A stretch of 28,457 bases of DNA from JBGZEX01 sp041846495 (GCA_041846495.1 JBGZEX010000032.1:1-28457); one strand, 5' to 3'. Shown: positions 1-8,020, counted from the first letter of the stretch. A program made the numbers and translations. Notes: generated from the sequence alone by a model not told the origin.

Positions 1-68
1 GTGGAGGATTTTGCCCTCACCTCTATCGGAATAGACGGAGAGAAGAGCGATCAGGTTACACAAACCCC
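1..68. other. Left-edge segment foreign to kamA (suspected join)
   Basis: Read on the minus strand, the lysine aminomutase frame is typical of its family down to the residues FRTPVS, then changes to GFV and a stop. The family normally continues with KGIEI and later the motif GGGGK. None of the three minus frames of positions 1-68 contains these, so a single-base frameshift does not explain the break. The break lies in a short GC-rich inverted repeat, CCCCGAAACCGGGG, at about 66-79. The plus strand stays open through the segment, but I recognise no protein in it. Either this is a chimeric contig end or the gene is truly rearranged. Confidence 0.5.
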
Positions 69-988
69 GAAACCGGGGTACGGAAATGTTCTATTCCCAT
101 GGATAAATCGCATACGTATATGTAATAAGGACGCACGCGTATCTTCACCAATTCATGTACCAATTTCTTCATCACATAAGAACAGTCGTTTATTCCACGC
201 AGAAGTACCGATTGGTTGCCGAGAGGAATACCGGCATCCGCCAAACGTTCGCAGGCGGCCGCCGATTCCGAAGTAATCTCGTTGGGATGATTGAAATGCG
301 TATTCAGCCAAACGGGATGGTATTTCTTAAGCATTTCCACCAATTGGGGCGTAATTCGCTGGGGTAAAACGACGGGTGTCCTCGAGCCTATACGTATAAT
401 CTCCACATGGGGGATTTCCCGCAAACGTTTTATGATGTATTCCAATCTTTCGTCGCTCACCAAAAGAGCATCGCCTCCGGACAAGAGCACATCCCGTACT
501 TCGGGAGTGCGGGCTATATAGTCTATGCATTTATCGATACGTTCGGTAGGAGTGGCCGCATCGTGCTGCCCGGCAAAACGCCGGCGGGTACAATGCCGGC
601 AATACATGGAACACATATCGGTAATCAGGAACAAAACCCTGTCGGGATAACGGTGCGTAAGTCCCGGTACCGGAGAATCGCTATCCTCGTGTAAAGGATC
701 TTCCAAATCGGCGGAAGAACGGTGTAGCTCGTTTATCGTAGGGATAGACTGTTTTCTAACGGGACAATTCGGGTCGTCGGGGTCTATAAGACTCAAATAA
801 TAGGGAGTTATAGCCATTCTCAAGGTTTTCAACGATTCCCTCACCCCATTTTCTTCATCCTCCGTCAGTGCTATATATTTTTTAAGTTCCTCCAAGGTCT
901 CTATCCTGTTTTTTACCTGCCAATGCCAATCGTTCCAATCTCGATCCGACACATTCGGGAAAAACTCTTTTCGTCTGCTCTCAACCAT
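56..988 (-). CDS. kamA: Lysine 2,3-aminomutase, C-terminus lost
   Basis: Radical-SAM, PLP-dependent enzyme that converts L-lysine to L-beta-lysine, the first step of lysine fermentation. The frame encodes 310 residues where the family has about 415. The radical-SAM cluster motif C126-SMY-C130-RH-C133 is intact, followed by LLSGGDALL and the lysine-site region LLRGINDC. The frame breaks right after FRTPVS (about residue 307), so the segment with the PLP-binding lysine (motif GGGGK) is missing. As written the product could not be active. Start ATG at 988, 34 bp after the kdd stop; last visible gene of the operon. Family assignment is secure. Whether the truncation is biological or an artefact of the contig end is open, and I favour an artefact. 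Confidence 0.9.
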   Translation of the reverse strand: MVESRRKEFFPNVSDRDWNDWHWQVKNRIETLEELKKYIALTEDEENGVRESLKTLRMAITPYYLSLIDPDDPNCPVRKQSIPTINELHRSSADLEDPLHEDSDSPVPGLTHRYPDRVLFLITDMCSMYCRHCTRRRFAGQHDAATPTERIDKCIDYIARTPEVRDVLLSGGDALLVSDERLEYIIKRLREIPHVEIIRIGSRTPVVLPQRITPQLVEMLKKYHPVWLNTHFNHPNEITSESAAACERLADAGIPLGNQSVLLRGINDCSYVMKKLVHELVKIRVRPYYIYVCDLSMGIEHFRTPVSGFV

Positions 989-1022
989 ATTAAACCGTAT
1001 AATAAGCTTTTATAAACAAGGT

Positions 1023-2063
1023 TCAAGCATATAATTCCGTAAATATCTTACGCAAGGCTTCGCTTTCCCTGAGTTCTTGCAAGGTGATTTCCGCATGCCC
1101 TTTAGTATATCCGTTTCCGATAAGCATTTTCACATCGCTTCCCACGCCTTCGGCACCCAAAGCCGCTTTCGTAAAGCTTGTCGCCATGGAAAAGAAATAC
1201 ACCAAACCCGTATCTTTAGTGCAAAGTATGGATGTCATCTCCGTATCGGGAATATTCACATTATTAATCGTAAGATCGCACATCTCACCTCCCGTAATCT
1301 CTTCTATCTTCTCCAATACGGGTACCGGTTGGGTGGCATCTGCAGAGAATACGTAATTGCAGAATCCCAATTTTTTCAAACGTTCGGTACTTTTCCGGGA
1401 ATGGCATAACCCGATAACCTTACCGGTTATTCCGGCTCTTTTCCGAGCCTCGTAGCAACAAAGCATTCCGGATTTTCCTCCGGCCCCGATGATAAGCACC
1501 GTATCTCCCGGCTTCACTAATTTCGCCGTCTGTGCGGGAGCTCCCGCTACATCCAAAGCGGACAATGCTAAGTTTTCGGGAAGATCATCGGGAATCTTCG
1601 CATATATCCCGCTTTCGAACAAAATCGCTTTTCCGTCTATATCCACCTGATCTATATCGGGACGTATGTCTTTTATCCTGTCTATTCTCAAAGGGGTAAG
1701 AGAAAGAGATACGAGAGTCGCAATCTTGTCCCCCACTTTCAAATCGGTTTTCCCGACAAGGGCATCCCCTATTTTTTCCACAACTCCCAAAAGCATCCCG
1801 CCGGAGCCGGTTACGGGATTCCGATGCTTCCCCTGTTTGGCGACGATATCCAACATGATTTCGGCAATCTTGGCCTTATCTCCCTTAGCCTGCTCTTCGA
1901 TTTGCGTAAAACTGGCGGAATCGATATTCAATGTTTTTACATCGATAAGAATTTCATTATCGTATATCTCATCCATATTATTATCGATTTTATCGGCGGG
2001 TTGGGGTAAAACGCCTTTAGGTTCGATAACCCTGTGTATTCCGTATTTATTTCCTTTTTTCAT
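1023..2063 (-). CDS. kdd: L-erythro-3,5-diaminohexanoate dehydrogenase
   Basis: Third enzyme type of the lysine-fermentation route: NAD-dependent oxidative deamination of 3,5-diaminohexanoate to 5-amino-3-oxohexanoate. The product is 346 residues, the family's usual size. The N-terminal half opens with KYGIHRVIEPKGVLPQPA, typical of this family. A Rossmann segment VLIIGAGGKSGML follows near residue 190. The gene lies between kce (25 bp upstream) and kamA (34 bp downstream) in the same direction, the order expected in Bacteroidales and fusobacterial lysine-degradation loci. Start is the ATG at 2063. No anomaly in the frame. Assignment rests on family sequence and on the operon. Confidence 0.93.
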   Translation of the reverse strand: MKKGNKYGIHRVIEPKGVLPQPADKIDNNMDEIYDNEILIDVKTLNIDSASFTQIEEQAKGDKAKIAEIMLDIVAKQGKHRNPVTGSGGMLLGVVEKIGDALVGKTDLKVGDKIATLVSLSLTPLRIDRIKDIRPDIDQVDIDGKAILFESGIYAKIPDDLPENLALSALDVAGAPAQTAKLVKPGDTVLIIGAGGKSGMLCCYEARKRAGITGKVIGLCHSRKSTERLKKLGFCNYVFSADATQPVPVLEKIEEITGGEMCDLTINNVNIPDTEMTSILCTKDTGLVYFFSMATSFTKAALGAEGVGSDVKMLIGNGYTKGHAEITLQELRESEALRKIFTELYA

Positions 2064-2088
2064 TCGAAATATGTTTTGTTTGTTAAAA

Positions 2089-2907
2089 TCATTTCAGACC
2101 GAGTATTTTCCGGGCTTCGGCGGGATTGGCCACAGGCCGTCCGAGTTCTCCGGCAAGCCGTACCACCTTTTCCACCAACTCTCCGTTGGATTTCGCCAAT
2201 ACGCCTTTCGACAAATAAATATTATCCTCGAAGCCTACCCTCACATGCCCCCCCATAACGATAGCCGGAGCCGCAAGCGTGAATGCATTGCGCCCTATTC
2301 CGGTTGCCGTCCACGTACATCCGGCGGGAACGGCATTCACCAACCATACGAGGTTTTGAACGGTAGCGGGAGTACATCCCGGCACGCCGAGCACAAAGTT
2401 GAACTGCATGGGCATTCCCGGCACTTCCCCTTTGGCAGCCATTCGCAAAACGGTATCCAAATGCCCCATCTCAAAGCATTCGTATTCCGGTTTTATATTA
2501 TTTTCCAACATCCTCTTGCCGAAAGCCCGCATCATCGGCATGGTATTTTCAAAAACCTCATCTCCGAAATTACAGGTGCCGCAATCCAAAGTCGCCATTT
2601 CGGGAAAAAGTTCGGTAGGTTGAAGCCTTTCTTCGGCAGTCATTCCTACCGCTCCTCCGGTAGAAGGGATAAGGATGGCATCGGGACATTCTTTCTTGAT
2701 GGCATCCATACAAAGTTTAAACCTCTCTTTACTTTGGGTAGGAGTCCCGTCATCTTCCCGCACATGTACATGGATTACCGCAGCCCCCGCATCATAAGCG
2801 GATTTGGCTTCGCGCACTATTTCATCCACTGTGTAAGGAATAGCGGGATTTTGCTCCTTCATGACTTCGGCTCCGCATATGGCTGCCGTTATTATAAGTT
2901 TTTCCAT
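2089..2907 (-). CDS. kce: 3-keto-5-aminohexanoate cleavage enzyme
   Basis: Zinc-dependent enzyme of the BKACE family (formerly DUF849). It condenses 5-amino-3-oxohexanoate with acetyl-CoA to give 3-aminobutyryl-CoA and acetoacetate. The product is 272 residues, family-typical. Visible signatures are the start MEKLIITAAICGAE, the metal-binding HVHVRED near residue 46, PSTGGAVGMTAEER, and the late segment GGHVRVGFEDNIYL, which also holds a conserved histidine. It starts 6 bp after the kal stop, so translation is probably coupled. The BKACE family includes enzymes with other beta-keto acid substrates. The kal-kce-kdd-kamA context fixes the substrate here. Confidence 0.94.
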   Translation of the reverse strand: MEKLIITAAICGAEVMKEQNPAIPYTVDEIVREAKSAYDAGAAVIHVHVREDDGTPTQSKERFKLCMDAIKKECPDAILIPSTGGAVGMTAEERLQPTELFPEMATLDCGTCNFGDEVFENTMPMMRAFGKRMLENNIKPEYECFEMGHLDTVLRMAAKGEVPGMPMQFNFVLGVPGCTPATVQNLVWLVNAVPAGCTWTATGIGRNAFTLAAPAIVMGGHVRVGFEDNIYLSKGVLAKSNGELVEKVVRLAGELGRPVANPAEARKILGLK

Positions 2908-2913
2908 CCTGTT

Positions 2914-3300
2914 CTAATTTTTTCTTTGACATTTTTTAGGAACGACGCAAGTGCCGCTGGCACGGCATACAACCACAGGTTCTTCCAATACGTCCGCAGC
3001 GGAAGCCGAAATATCCGTACGCGGAGCAATCACCTTTTTCGCTTCGAATACCATTTTACGCGAAGAATTCCCCACACTCACGATTTCTCCCGAAGCCTCG
3101 ATATAATCGCCGGCAAAAACGGGAGCCAGAAATTCCACCTTATCGTAACCGGCAAATAACCCTTCGTCTCCGTCATGCATAATCAAAAGTTCGGTAGCTA
3201 CATCCCCGAACAACTGCAACATCCGGGCTCCATCCACCAAATTGCCCCCGTAATGAGCATCATGAGCGCTCATCCTCAATCTTATCAATGATTTTTCCAT
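2914..3300 (-). CDS. kal: 3-aminobutyryl-CoA ammonia-lyase
   Basis: Small hotdog-fold enzyme that eliminates ammonia from L-3-aminobutyryl-CoA to give crotonyl-CoA, which feeds butyrate formation. The product is 128 residues, as expected for the family. The N-terminus SLIRLRMSAHDAHYGGNLVDGA and the segment FLAPVFAGDYIEASGEI are characteristic. It lies 5 bp after the atoD stop and 6 bp before kce. The C-terminal tail KKCQRKN is lysine/arginine rich and probably not functional. The fold is shared with many thioesterases, but this gene order makes Kal the clear call. Confidence 0.92.
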   Translation of the reverse strand: MEKSLIRLRMSAHDAHYGGNLVDGARMLQLFGDVATELLIMHDGDEGLFAGYDKVEFLAPVFAGDYIEASGEIVSVGNSSRKMVFEAKKVIAPRTDISASAADVLEEPVVVCRASGTCVVPKKCQRKN

Positions 3301-3305
3301 AATAT

Positions 3306-3950
3306 TTATTTTACGATATAATCCACAAATATAGAAGGGGTGTGCACGGTTTCCGGGCTCAACTCCCCGACTTCGACCAATTCCCCGACTTCGGCGATCA
3401 CCGTCTCCGCAGCCGTAGCCATAAGAGAATTGAAATTATTCGTAGTCCCTTTATAAATCAGGTTCCCCGACTTATCTCCCACACTTCCGCGAATCAAAGC
3501 CACATCGGCATGAATCGGCTTTTCCAACAAATATTCCTTACCGTCCACTTCTATTACCCTTTTCCCCTCGGCCACAATCGTACCCAGTCCGGTGGGCGTC
3601 AACACCCCTCCGAGTCCGTATCCTCCGGCCCTTACCCTCTCGGCCAAACTCCCCTGAGGACAAAATTCTATCTCCAATTCCCCGCTATTCATCTGCTCGC
3701 TCGTATGAGGATTCGTCCCTATATGGGAAACAATCAATTTTTTGATTTGTTTGTTGACTATCAATTTTCCGCATCCCCTGTCGGGATAAGCCGTATCGTT
3801 TACAATAAGCGTCAAATTCTTCACTCCGGTTTTCACCAATTCGTCTATAATCTTCTCCGGTGTTCCGTTAGCCAGGAAACCGCCTATCATAACGGTCATC
3901 CCATCCTTGATTTTTGCTGCCGCTGCCGCTGCCGATATAAATTTTTCCAT
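3306..3950 (-). CDS. atoD: Butyrate-acetoacetate CoA-transferase, subunit A
   Basis: Alpha subunit of a family I CoA-transferase. In this pathway it moves CoA from butyryl-CoA to the acetoacetate released by Kce, so butyrate is excreted and acetoacetyl-CoA is kept. The product is 214 residues. It shows GMTVMIGGFLANGTPEKII near the N-terminus, FCPQGSLAERVRAGGYGLGG in the middle and the glycine-rich VLTPTGLGT. The beta subunit, which carries the catalytic glutamate in this family, is not in the window. It probably lies beyond the left edge with the later genes of the operon. This is the first gene of the operon. An alanine-rich run AAAAAA near residue 8 is unusual but does not break the fold. 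Confidence 0.92.
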   Translation of the reverse strand: MEKFISAAAAAAKIKDGMTVMIGGFLANGTPEKIIDELVKTGVKNLTLIVNDTAYPDRGCGKLIVNKQIKKLIVSHIGTNPHTSEQMNSGELEIEFCPQGSLAERVRAGGYGLGGVLTPTGLGTIVAEGKRVIEVDGKEYLLEKPIHADVALIRGSVGDKSGNLIYKGTTNNFNSLMATAAETVIAEVGELVEVGELSPETVHTPSIFVDYIVK

Positions 3951-4042
3951 AATTGTTTATTTAATTTTAATTCAAATCCCACAAGCCTGTTGTTAAATTT
4001 ATAACTATTTGTTTGAAATATCACTCATGCTTGTATGTTTGT

Positions 4043-4050
4043 CAAAAATA
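4043..4050 (-). promoter_or_regulatory. Possible -7 box of the lysine operon promoter
   Basis: On the minus strand TATTTTTG matches the Bacteroidota -7 consensus TAnnTTTG, about 92 bases before the atoD start. A TTTG stands upstream, but 23 bases away instead of the usual 19-21, so the promoter is uncertain. I see no lysine riboswitch or other structured leader in the 187 bases upstream of atoD, which are very AT-rich. Confidence 0.35.
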
Positions 4051-4137
4051 ATAATTTTATTCGACTTTTATATCAAAATGATAAATATATTTCATAATCC
4101 ATATTGATTCTAAAAACTTCTGTTAAGTTTTCAAAAT

Positions 4138-4602
4138 CTATCTTCTTTCCGACTTGATTCTTTCTATTATAAGATCCTTAAAATCAAAATAAACCTTTTC
4201 CAAAAGGGGCATTTTTTGAACGAAGAAGGCATATATTTTTTCCCAATCCCCGATATTATAAATACCGACTCCGGAAATTTCAAAATAAATAGCCGAAACC
4301 TTATGCTCTTCCACCCCTTCATAGTCCTCTTCCCACTTCAAATCCGGCCCGCAATATTCTCGGAACAACTGAAAATAAGATTGAAAAATTTCGTATATAT
4401 AATAACGCGTCAATGTATTTCTATGGTCGATTTGGAACATAACCAAAGCCTTGTTTTTATCGGCATAAAATTTCAGTTGCGTAGAAGGAATACGCAATCC
4501 GGTAAGCACCCAACGATAACGAATTCGTTTTTGAGCACAATAATTTTTAAACCCTTTCCAAAAGGCCGTCCGCATCTCTTTGGCTTCGTCTTTAGAGAGC
4601 AT
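4138..4602 (-). CDS. DUF4268 domain protein
   Basis: A 154-residue protein that is almost entirely a DUF4268 domain. Its N-terminus runs MLSKDEAKEMRTAFWKGF, followed by the arginine/aromatic core and a central DHRN segment that I associate with this family in Bacteroidota. The protein is rich in aromatic and charged residues and has no signal peptide or membrane segment, so it is probably cytoplasmic. In other proteins DUF4268 occurs at the C-terminus of nuclease-like or restriction-associated proteins, but here it stands alone and its function is unknown. It has its own well-formed promoter (4,626-4,657) and is not close enough to the lysine operon to be part of it with confidence. Confidence 0.8.
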   Translation of the reverse strand: MLSKDEAKEMRTAFWKGFKNYCAQKRIRYRWVLTGLRIPSTQLKFYADKNKALVMFQIDHRNTLTRYYIYEIFQSYFQLFREYCGPDLKWEEDYEGVEEHKVSAIYFEISGVGIYNIGDWEKIYAFFVQKMPLLEKVYFDFKDLIIERIKSERR

Positions 4603-4625
4603 ACATTATCATTTGAAGTACATTA

Positions 4626-4657
4626 CAAATATAAATATCGATTTCATCTATCGCAAA
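4626..4657 (-). promoter_or_regulatory. Promoter of the DUF4268 gene
   Basis: Minus strand: -33 box TTTG at 4657-4654, a 20-base spacer, then -7 box TATATTTG at 4633-4626. This is an exact match to the Bacteroidota sigma-ABfr consensus TTTG-N19/20-TAnnTTTG. The start codon lies about 24 bases downstream. Confidence 0.75.
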
Positions 4658-4744
4658 TATTTCCTTAAAAGTTTACCTCCGTATTCCACTCAAGGCGAAA
4701 CTATTGTTTTTCGATCGAAACATGTATAAATCGAGATTTTTGCG

Positions 4745-4752
4745 TAAGTTTG
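4745..4752 (+). promoter_or_regulatory. Possible -7 box upstream of rnhB
   Basis: TAAGTTTG matches the TAnnTTTG consensus and lies 18 bases before the ATG at 4771. No TTTG is found at the proper distance upstream, so only half of the promoter is supported. If it is used, the TTG at 4750 cannot be the start codon. Confidence 0.4.
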
Positions 4753-4770
4753 CAATTATCAAAAACGCCC

Positions 4771-5370
4771 ATGCTTTCATTATATTATCAACAGGACTTT
4801 TTAGAGGCCGGATGCGACGAAGCCGGACGGGGCTGTCTTGCCGGTCCCGTATTTGCCGCAGCCGTCATCCTTCCTCCCGCCTTTTCGGAAGAAGGAATCA
4901 ACGACTCCAAACAACTCAGTCTTAAGGAAAGACGGAGACTGCGCCACGTAATAGAGGAAAAAGCCCAAGCCTGGTGCGTAGCTTCGGTTTCGGCCGAAGA
5001 AATCGATCGCATCAACATACTCAACGCTTCCATTCTCGCCATGCATAAGGCATTGGAAGGATTGAAACTCCGACCCGGTTATATTATCGTCGACGGCAAC
5101 CGCTTCAAACCTTATGCGAATATTCCCTATGCCTGCATCGTGAAAGGAGATGCCCGTTATGCCTCCATAGCCGCCGCATCCGTTTTAGCCAAAACCCATC
5201 GCGACGAATATATGGAATTTGCAGACGGGGAATACCCCTCCTACAACTGGAAGCAAAACAAAGGTTATCCTACGCAGGAGCATAGGCGGCAAATACAAAA
5301 ATACGGACTTTCCCCCTACCATCGCAGAAGTTTCAGATGCTGCGACGAACAACTAAAACTAAATTTCTAA
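4771..5370 (+). CDS. rnhB: Ribonuclease HII
   Basis: Endonuclease that cuts the RNA strand of RNA-DNA hybrids and single ribonucleotides left in DNA. From the ATG at 4771 the product is 199 residues, normal for RNase HII. The four catalytic acidic residues are visible: D16 and E17 in GCDEAGRG, D108 in IIVDGNR, and D127 in KGDARYASIAAASVLAK. The frame could open earlier with a TTG at 4750. I chose the ATG because the conserved fold begins near residue 12 and a -7 promoter box overlaps the upstream codons. The GH3 gene starts 6 bp after the stop, so the two are probably co-transcribed. Confidence 0.95.
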   Translation: MLSLYYQQDFLEAGCDEAGRGCLAGPVFAAAVILPPAFSEEGINDSKQLSLKERRRLRHVIEEKAQAWCVASVSAEEIDRINILNASILAMHKALEGLKLRPGYIIVDGNRFKPYANIPYACIVKGDARYASIAAASVLAKTHRDEYMEFADGEYPSYNWKQNKGYPTQEHRRQIQKYGLSPYHRRSFRCCDEQLKLNF

Positions 5371-5376
5371 AAACAT

Positions 5377-6909
5377 ATGCCCTTTATAAACAAAGCCATA
5401 TCCCTGTTCACCAAAAAGAGACTATCTGCCATAAAAGCATTCGAAAACCGGCCTCAGGAGATTCAGGAAGAAGTCCTGAAAAAATTGGTATCCGCAGCAT
5501 CCGGTACGGAATACGGAAAGAAATACGGATTTTCCTCCATAGGTTCGAGCGAGAGTTTTCGGAAAAGATTACCCGTGGTTTCTTACGAAGATATAAGCGA
5601 TTTCATTCTCCGTACCATGAACGGAGAAAAGAATCTCTTATGGCCGGAAGACATCAAGTGGTTTGCCAAATCCTCGGGTACGACGAATGCCAAAAGCAAA
5701 TTCATACCCATAAGTCCCACCCTCTTAGAGGAATGCCATTTCCGAGGAGGACGGGATACCATAGCGATTTTCAATGCCCTTTACCCGGATTCCAAAGCTT
5801 TTGCCGGGAAAACCCTGGCTTTGGGCGGGAGCAGCGAAATCCACAAATCCAACAAAAACTGCCGCTTCGGCGATCTTTCGGCCATATTGATATCCAACAC
5901 TCCGTTTTGGGCCAACAGGATGAAAACTCCCGGAGCTTCAACCATGCTGATGAGTGATTGGGAAAAGAAAATCGAAAAAGTTTGCCGGAATACGATAAAC
6001 AAAGATGTTCGCATATTAGCCGGAGTTCCCTCATGGTTCCTCTCGCTTATCAACCGGATACTCGAATTCACCGGTAAATCCGACCTCCATGAAGTATGGC
6101 CGAATATGGAATTATTCATCCACGGCGGTATCGGTTTCTCGCCCTATCGCGCGGAATATCGGAGACTTCTTCCCGCTCCCAAAATGAAATATATGGAGAC
6201 TTACAATGCCTCCGAAGGGTTTTTCGGACTTCAGGATGATCCCGAGGACAGCTCCATGCTCCTCATGCTCGATTATGGCGTATATTACGAATTCCTTCCG
6301 GTAAACGAAATGCATGCTCCCGGCTGCAATGCCCGGAAATTAGAAGAAATCGAATTGGGCGTAAATTATGCCATGCTCATATCCACGAGCGGAGGTTTAT
6401 GGCGTTATATGATCGGAGACACCGTAAAGTTCACATCCAAAAATCCTTATAAATTCAAAATCACCGGAAGAACAAAACTTTTCATAAACGCTTTCGGAGA
6501 AGAGCTCATAATCGACAACGCTTTGTCGGGACTGAAAACGGCATGCGAAAAAACCGGAGCTTCGGTTTTCGAATTTACGGCTGCCCCCGTATTTATGGAC
6601 AATAAAAACCGGGGAGCCCACGAATGGATAGTCGAATTCTCCGTTCCTCCCGAAGACATCGAGGTATTCGCCGATATTTTGGACGAAAGCCTCCGGGAAT
6701 TGAATTCGGATTACGAGGCGAAACGCCTTTCCTCCTTAAAACGCCTCGTTATCCACAAAGCCCGCCCGGGGCTTTTCAATGCATGGCTGAAAGAAAAAGG
6801 AAAGTTGGGCGGCCAGCACAAAATACCCCGGCTTTGGAACGACCGTACCCATATTGACGAAATACTGAAAATGAATTCGCAAATAACGCTCTCCGGTCCC
6901 GGAATGTGA
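5377..6909 (+). CDS. GH3-family adenylate-forming protein
   Basis: A 510-residue member of the GH3 family, named after plant auxin-responsive enzymes that adenylate a carboxylic acid and join it to an amino acid. The ATP-binding motif SSGTTNAKSKFIPIS lies near residue 105. The YNASEG segment near residue 273 corresponds to the plant Y-(A/S)-SSE-G motif. WRYMIGDTVKFTS marks the hinge before the C-terminal lid. GH3 proteins are common in Bacteroidota, but I know of no established substrate for them. No signal peptide is present, so it is cytoplasmic. It follows rnhB by 6 bp. The family call is firm; the reaction partner is unknown. Confidence 0.88.
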   Translation: MPFINKAISLFTKKRLSAIKAFENRPQEIQEEVLKKLVSAASGTEYGKKYGFSSIGSSESFRKRLPVVSYEDISDFILRTMNGEKNLLWPEDIKWFAKSSGTTNAKSKFIPISPTLLEECHFRGGRDTIAIFNALYPDSKAFAGKTLALGGSSEIHKSNKNCRFGDLSAILISNTPFWANRMKTPGASTMLMSDWEKKIEKVCRNTINKDVRILAGVPSWFLSLINRILEFTGKSDLHEVWPNMELFIHGGIGFSPYRAEYRRLLPAPKMKYMETYNASEGFFGLQDDPEDSSMLLMLDYGVYYEFLPVNEMHAPGCNARKLEEIELGVNYAMLISTSGGLWRYMIGDTVKFTSKNPYKFKITGRTKLFINAFGEELIIDNALSGLKTACEKTGASVFEFTAAPVFMDNKNRGAHEWIVEFSVPPEDIEVFADILDESLRELNSDYEAKRLSSLKRLVIHKARPGLFNAWLKEKGKLGGQHKIPRLWNDRTHIDEILKMNSQITLSGPGM

Positions 6910-6936
6910 GGAGGTATTATGCCTCGAAATGAAGCG

Positions 6937-6969
6937 CCCCTGAAAAATTGACAGAGAATCTTTCAGGGG
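6937..6969. terminator. Hairpin between convergent GH3 and lipoprotein genes
   Basis: A perfect 9-bp stem, CCCCTGAAA (6937-6945) with TTTCAGGGG (6961-6969), encloses a 15-base loop. It sits between the stops of the plus-strand GH3 gene and the minus-strand lipoprotein gene, where a shared terminator is expected. No strong T run follows on either strand, so it would be an atypical terminator. Confidence 0.5.
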
Positions 6970-6997
6970 ACGCCCGGTTTGATGTTTACGAATATCT

Positions 6998-8020
6998 TTA
7001 CTTCTTAAAAACCAAACCGAATTCCACAGATTTCAGTTGCTCGAAAATACCTTTTACGAACTTCAATTTTTCGATATAGTCTTCTTTCTCTTCTTCATCC
7101 TCCAACCGGGGAATAACCGTTTCCTCTATAATGGAAAGATAGGGTGCTGCCATTTCTCCGGTTACATAAAATACCATATTACCGGCATCTTCCTTATACA
7201 ATACGGGCAGAGCCATATATCCTTCTCCTTGATAAAGACCGGGCAGAGTAGGGGTGGAATTGGATTTCATATCCTCATTTTTCAATTTTTGAATCATCTC
7301 CTGAATAAACTCCTCGGACATCGCCAAGTATAGTTTATTTTCCGGACGAATGAAATATTCCAATTCCAAAACATTTGCTTTATTATTTCCGACCTCCTTA
7401 TAGCTAATTTTCAGATTCCCCGATTCACTGAAATCAGCCTTTACGTATTCTACCAAGGTCTTAAATCCGATACTAAGGCTGGTACGCGCAGATTTCAATA
7501 AATCCTCCGCAGGTGATTTCCCCAAATTAGGAATTTCAATCATGCCGTCTTCGGCTTTTGCATCGAATTTTATCCATACATAAGGCAGCATACTTTTCCT
7601 TCCCTCACCATCCGCATACTCCCATTCGGCAACATCCCATTTCCCCGACAAAGGAGAAATACGTACGATACTTACATCGAGGATCAGTTTTTCATTCCGG
7701 ACATTTCCTTCCACCTTGATTTTACGTATGGAATTGGAAACTTCTCCTTTAAAATCGTCGCCATTTACGGGAAGGTCCGAAAATACTACGGCTTCTTTAT
7801 CTTCCCCCAAAACAATACCTTTCAATACGAGTTTCAGTTTATCGCCTTTCCTCTCACAATCCACCTCTCCCCTTGTTATTTCCTTTCCGTTCATCTTCAG
7901 AGCCAAGGTCTCTTTTTTATAATTCCGGCTCCATTCTTCCTCCTTATCCTTAGAGCATGCACCGAATAAAACCGTGACAATCAAAACCGATAACAAATAA
8001 AAATTTCTTCTTCTTCTCAT
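6998..8020 (-). CDS. Lipoprotein of unknown function
   Basis: A predicted lipoprotein of 340 residues from the ATG at 8020; a GTG four codons upstream is less likely. The N-terminus has MRRRRN, a hydrophobic core YLLSVLIVTVLF, and a lipobox ending in GAC, so Cys22 would be lipidated. The mature part starts with a charged KDKEEE stretch. It then has beta-rich segments that look like two related domains, as in the DUF4925-type lipoproteins of Bacteroidales. I suggest that only as a resemblance. It probably sits in the outer membrane or faces the periplasm. It lies downstream of pgi but 140 bases away, and I found no convincing promoter in the gap. Confidence 0.75.
   Translation of the reverse strand: MRRRRNFYLLSVLIVTVLFGACSKDKEEEWSRNYKKETLALKMNGKEITRGEVDCERKGDKLKLVLKGIVLGEDKEAVVFSDLPVNGDDFKGEVSNSIRKIKVEGNVRNEKLILDVSIVRISPLSGKWDVAEWEYADGEGRKSMLPYVWIKFDAKAEDGMIEIPNLGKSPAEDLLKSARTSLSIGFKTLVEYVKADFSESGNLKISYKEVGNNKANVLELEYFIRPENKLYLAMSEEFIQEMIQKLKNEDMKSNSTPTLPGLYQGEGYMALPVLYKEDAGNMVFYVTGEMAAPYLSIIEETVIPRLEDEEEKEDYIEKLKFVKGIFEQLKSVEFGLVFKK

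Noticed and set aside
56..110. Simple frameshift as cause of the short kamA
   Set aside because: None of the remaining minus-strand frames shows the expected family continuation, so an indel alone does not restore it.
1666..3159. A 497-codon plus-strand open frame
   Set aside because: It is antisense to kdd, kce and part of kal, all of which are clear family members. Its translation is rich in H, R, F and S with no recognisable domain.
3951..4137. Lysine riboswitch before the lysine operon
   Set aside because: The region is short and AT-rich and lacks the conserved junction sequences and paired arms of that riboswitch.
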